5,911 nt of DNA from a bacterium (GTDB lineage Bacteria; Bacillota; Clostridia; Oscillospirales; Acutalibacteraceae). The stretch lies in contig JAHKXX010000129.1 of the NCBI GenBank assembly GCA_020627425.1, positions 1 through 5,911 on the forward strand, in the 5' to 3' direction. Of this stretch, positions 4,105 through 5,911 are shown one piece after another. The notes under the pieces are model-generated. The model ran no database searches, was not told the origin of the DNA, and was given only the letters and a program-made list of their open reading frames with translations. Positions within the stretch are counted from its first letter, which is position 1. Each line of letters starts with the position of its first letter. The position numbers were made by a program, and so were the translations under genes.

Positions 4105-5781
4105 TTATGAAGTAGCAACGAAGTACCAGTAATTACCGTTTTGTGCAAGACCGATCTTTGTATAGGTTCCGTTGGTAAGAATACCGGACGTCTCATATTT
4201 ACCGGTGTAATAGCTGTAAACATTCTTCATTGCGGCAACTACGGTGCTTGCATTGGAAGTATTGCCCTGACCCAGATATTCCTCGCCGTTTGATATATAC
4301 ATATGCAGCGAATTCAGGAATGTGGACATATCTTCACCGGAGGGACGGTAAACAGAGAAGCGGTCGTCTATCTCGTTGGCTCTTACGTTTGCGGCAGCAC
4401 CAAGCTTACTGTCAAATTTAAGAGCAGAGAGACCTCTTGATTTTCTCTCGTTATTTATCGTATTAAGAACCTGGTTTTCATTGGAGTTAAGGCTGGTTTT
4501 TGGCTTCATTACATATATCTTCAGGTACTTTGAAGCATATTTGCCTTTAGCATCCTTAGCGCAGACTCTGACTGTATAGCTTCCGTTCTGACTGTTGGTG
4601 TTTATTTTTGCATAGCTCTTATCGCTGTAATTCTGAACGGTTTTCCAGCTTCCGTTGCCCAACTTTACATCAAACTTATATGTATAGGGAGCAACACCGC
4701 CCGTAAACACTGCGCTGGCATTATAATAGTCATTAACAAAGGCATGCGAGCCGGACAACGTCGAGCCGTTATCCCTTATTGTTCCGCCGTAATCCTTTTT
4801 AACGGTAAGGTTTATATATTTTGAAGCATACTTTCCTGCTCCGTCAAGAGCGGATATTCTTACTACATATCTACCCGGATCGCTCTGTTTTATCTTATAT
4901 GTAGGATTGGTAACATAGCCGTCGCTTATATCCGTAAAGCTTGATTCGCTTGCAAGCTTTATAGAGTATCTGTATTTATAGGGCTTTACTCCGCCCTTAA
5001 AGCCTGCCTTTGCAGTGATCGTCCAGTTTGCCCATGTAGATGTACTGCTGAGTGAAGAGCCGTACTGCTCGAATTTCTGTTTTGTGTCCTTTTTGACCTG
5101 CAGCGGCAGATACTTAGAAGCATATGCTCCCAAAGCGTCAAGCGAAGCTATTCTTACAGTATAGTTACCGGGAGCGTTCGGCATTTTGATTTTTTGTTTT
5201 GTATTTGTTGTATAATTTGTGACATCTACCCAGGCACCGTTTCCGTTACGGTATGAGTATTTATATTTATACGGCTCTGCGCCGCCCGTGAACCATGGCT
5301 CTGCGGTTATTGTCCAGCCTGCCCATGTGGAATTGGTCGACAGCTCGCTGTAATACTCTCTGAAATTGTTGTCATACTCACGATAAACAGTCAGGCTGAG
5401 GTATTTTGATGCATATGTACCCTTTGAGTCCCAAGCCGCAACCCGTACTGTATAAAAGCCGGGGTCATACGGCAGTTTTATATCGCAGGATTCCTGATCG
5501 GTCACGTCTCCTACGTCCTCCCAATCCTCACCGTCTTCTCTGAGGGAATACTTATAGGTGTACGATCCGACTCCGCCCGTAAAGTCCGCAAAGGCGCGTA
5601 CGGTCGATCCCCATTCTACGGTTGTTTGAGACAGGAAACAGCCGTTATCCTGCAGTGCTGTTGCTGCCGAGGCTGCAAACCCTTCTCCTGCTGCAATTCC
5701 TGCTGTCGCTGTCACAGCCAAAGCCAGTCCCAGCGACAGAGCTTTCTTTGTCTGTTTTTTAGTAATTTGCAAAGATGACAT
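4105..5781 (-). CDS. Secreted Ig-like repeat protein with degenerate CAP/SCP C-terminal domain (558 aa)
   Basis: An N-terminal signal peptide (1 to about 39: basic KKQTKK, hydrophobic core, AxA near 37-39) has no lipobox and there is no wall-sorting motif. Four tandem Ig-like beta repeats of about 97 residues cover 43-425. Each has FxGG...PYKYKYS early and GxYTVRxxAxDxxGxYASKY late; SKY recurs at 125, 222, 320 and 417. Residues 430-558 are a CAP/SCP-type domain (PF00188-like): NxINNERKSRGLSALKFDSKLGAAA, RANEI, RFSVYRPSG, GEEYLG, and a closing TYTKIGLAQNGNYWYF. Bacterial CAP proteins are secreted or surface proteins of mostly unclear biochemical role. Here the His of the usual FSHTRP is Val477, and the GHR segment is replaced by YTGKYETSG, so the metal-binding His pair is missing, while Glu of GEN is kept (Glu500). 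GGGAGG lies seven bases before the ATG. The gene stands alone with its own promoter and terminator. A role in the cell envelope or as a binding scaffold is inference. Confidence 0.9.
   Translation of the reverse strand: MSSLQITKKQTKKALSLGLALAVTATAGIAAGEGFAASAATALQDNGCFLSQTTVEWGSTVRAFADFTGGVGSYTYKYSLREDGEDWEDVGDVTDQESCDIKLPYDPGFYTVRVAAWDSKGTYASKYLSLTVYREYDNNFREYYSELSTNSTWAGWTITAEPWFTGGAEPYKYKYSYRNGNGAWVDVTNYTTNTKQKIKMPNAPGNYTVRIASLDALGAYASKYLPLQVKKDTKQKFEQYGSSLSSTSTWANWTITAKAGFKGGVKPYKYRYSIKLASESSFTDISDGYVTNPTYKIKQSDPGRYVVRISALDGAGKYASKYINLTVKKDYGGTIRDNGSTLSGSHAFVNDYYNASAVFTGGVAPYTYKFDVKLGNGSWKTVQNYSDKSYAKINTNSQNGSYTVRVCAKDAKGKYASKYLKIYVMKPKTSLNSNENQVLNTINNERKSRGLSALKFDSKLGAAANVRANEIDDRFSVYRPSGEDMSTFLNSLHMYISNGEEYLGQGNTSNASTVVAAMKNVYSYYTGKYETSGILTNGTYTKIGLAQNGNYWYFVATS
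4108..4494 (-). other. CAP/SCP-like domain (residues 430-558)
   Basis: This is the codon range of the C-terminal domain of the secreted protein. The fold-defining helices and strands are recognisable, but both active-site histidines of typical CAP domains are absent. Confidence 0.75.
4507..5655 (-). repeat. Four tandem Ig-like repeats of about 97 codons (residues 43-425)
   Basis: The protein repeats are strongly alike in the YASKY and GG-PYxYKY motifs, at spacings of 97, 98 and 97 residues. They have diverged at the DNA level, pointing to old duplications rather than a recent expansion. Confidence 0.85.
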
Positions 5782-5788
5782 TTTTCTA

Positions 5789-5794
5789 CCTCCC
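5789..5794 (-). promoter_or_regulatory. Ribosome binding site of the CAP-domain protein gene
   Basis: GGGAGG on the - strand lies seven bases before ATG (5781-5779), supporting that start. Confidence 0.85.
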
Positions 5795-5815
5795 GGTTTA
5801 TAATAATATGTCTAA

Positions 5816-5844
5816 ATTATATACCCAAACTGCCTCTCTGTCAA
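5816..5844 (-). promoter_or_regulatory. Exact-consensus SigA promoter of the CAP-domain protein gene
   Basis: On the - strand TTGACA (5844 to 5839), a 17-base spacer and TATAAT (5821 to 5816) match the housekeeping consensus at all twelve positions with ideal spacing. Transcription should start near 5809, about 28 bases before the ATG. Strong, constitutive transcription is expected unless a repressor acts; no operator is evident. Confidence 0.88.
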
Positions 5845-5911
5845 GCGGCGGCGTTTCGCGGCGGAGTGCCTCCGCGGTCGATTCGCGCACTCTGATTGAT
5901 GTTACCACCTA
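5845..5911. other. GC-rich non-coding patch with a short hairpin
   Basis: This stretch is far richer in G and C than the rest of the window at about 5843-5886. It contains GCGGAG (5861-5866) and CTCCGC (5870-5875) as a 6-bp stem with a 3-base loop, and no T-tract. The - strand is open across it in one frame into the promoter region, ending in TAA near 5801, but this has no start or family support. It may be part of a dispersed intergenic repeat or the tail of the region beyond the window. Confidence 0.4.

Overview
The window looks like chromosome or integrated-element DNA from a low-to-mid GC Gram-positive gut anaerobe, most likely of class Clostridia and perhaps a Ruminococcus relative. This rests on GGAGG-type ribosome binding sites, SigA-like promoters, lipoprotein signal peptides, a BspA-like leucine-rich-repeat tail, a CAP-domain surface protein with Tyr-rich Ig-like repeats, and an IS3-type transposase of a kind common in that group. 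The genus is inference.

Layout, left to right. (1) Positions 1-194 hold the C-terminal end of a tyrosine recombinase on the + strand, cut by the window edge. (2) Positions 195-559 are non-coding. They carry five copies of an 11-bp-phased repeat, TT(A/G)CGAC(C/T)AA, in two clusters (199-230 and 404-424) around a 9-bp inverted repeat, which resembles integrase arm sites at an element end. A terminator for the recombinase transcript (449-480) faces one for the next gene (522-554). (3) A small XRE/Cro-type repressor gene (560-763, - strand) is divergent from a two-gene + strand operon encoding lipoproteins (938-1981 and 2000-3208). The two promoters overlap, and both are covered by two abutting 18-bp palindromes (793-828) that look like operators for the repressor. 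The + transcript may also encode an 11-codon leader peptide ending one base before the TTG start of the first lipoprotein. (4) Directly after the second lipoprotein lies an IS3-family transposase remnant (about 3211-3747) that keeps the DDE core but lacks the N-terminus, followed by a likely IS right end and several hairpins and terminators (3758-4008). (5) On the - strand is a 558-residue secreted protein (4105-5781): signal peptide, four Ig-like repeats of about 97 residues, and a C-terminal CAP/SCP-like domain lacking the usual histidines. Its promoter is an exact TTGACA-17-TATAAT. A GC-rich non-coding patch closes the window.

How the parts may work together (inference): the repressor probably controls itself and the lipoprotein pair as one switchable surface module beside an integrase-bearing element end. 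The CAP protein is a separate, probably strongly expressed cell-surface or secreted gene. Neither lipoprotein has a function I can name, so the repressor plus lipoprotein pair is the best candidate here for an undescribed system.
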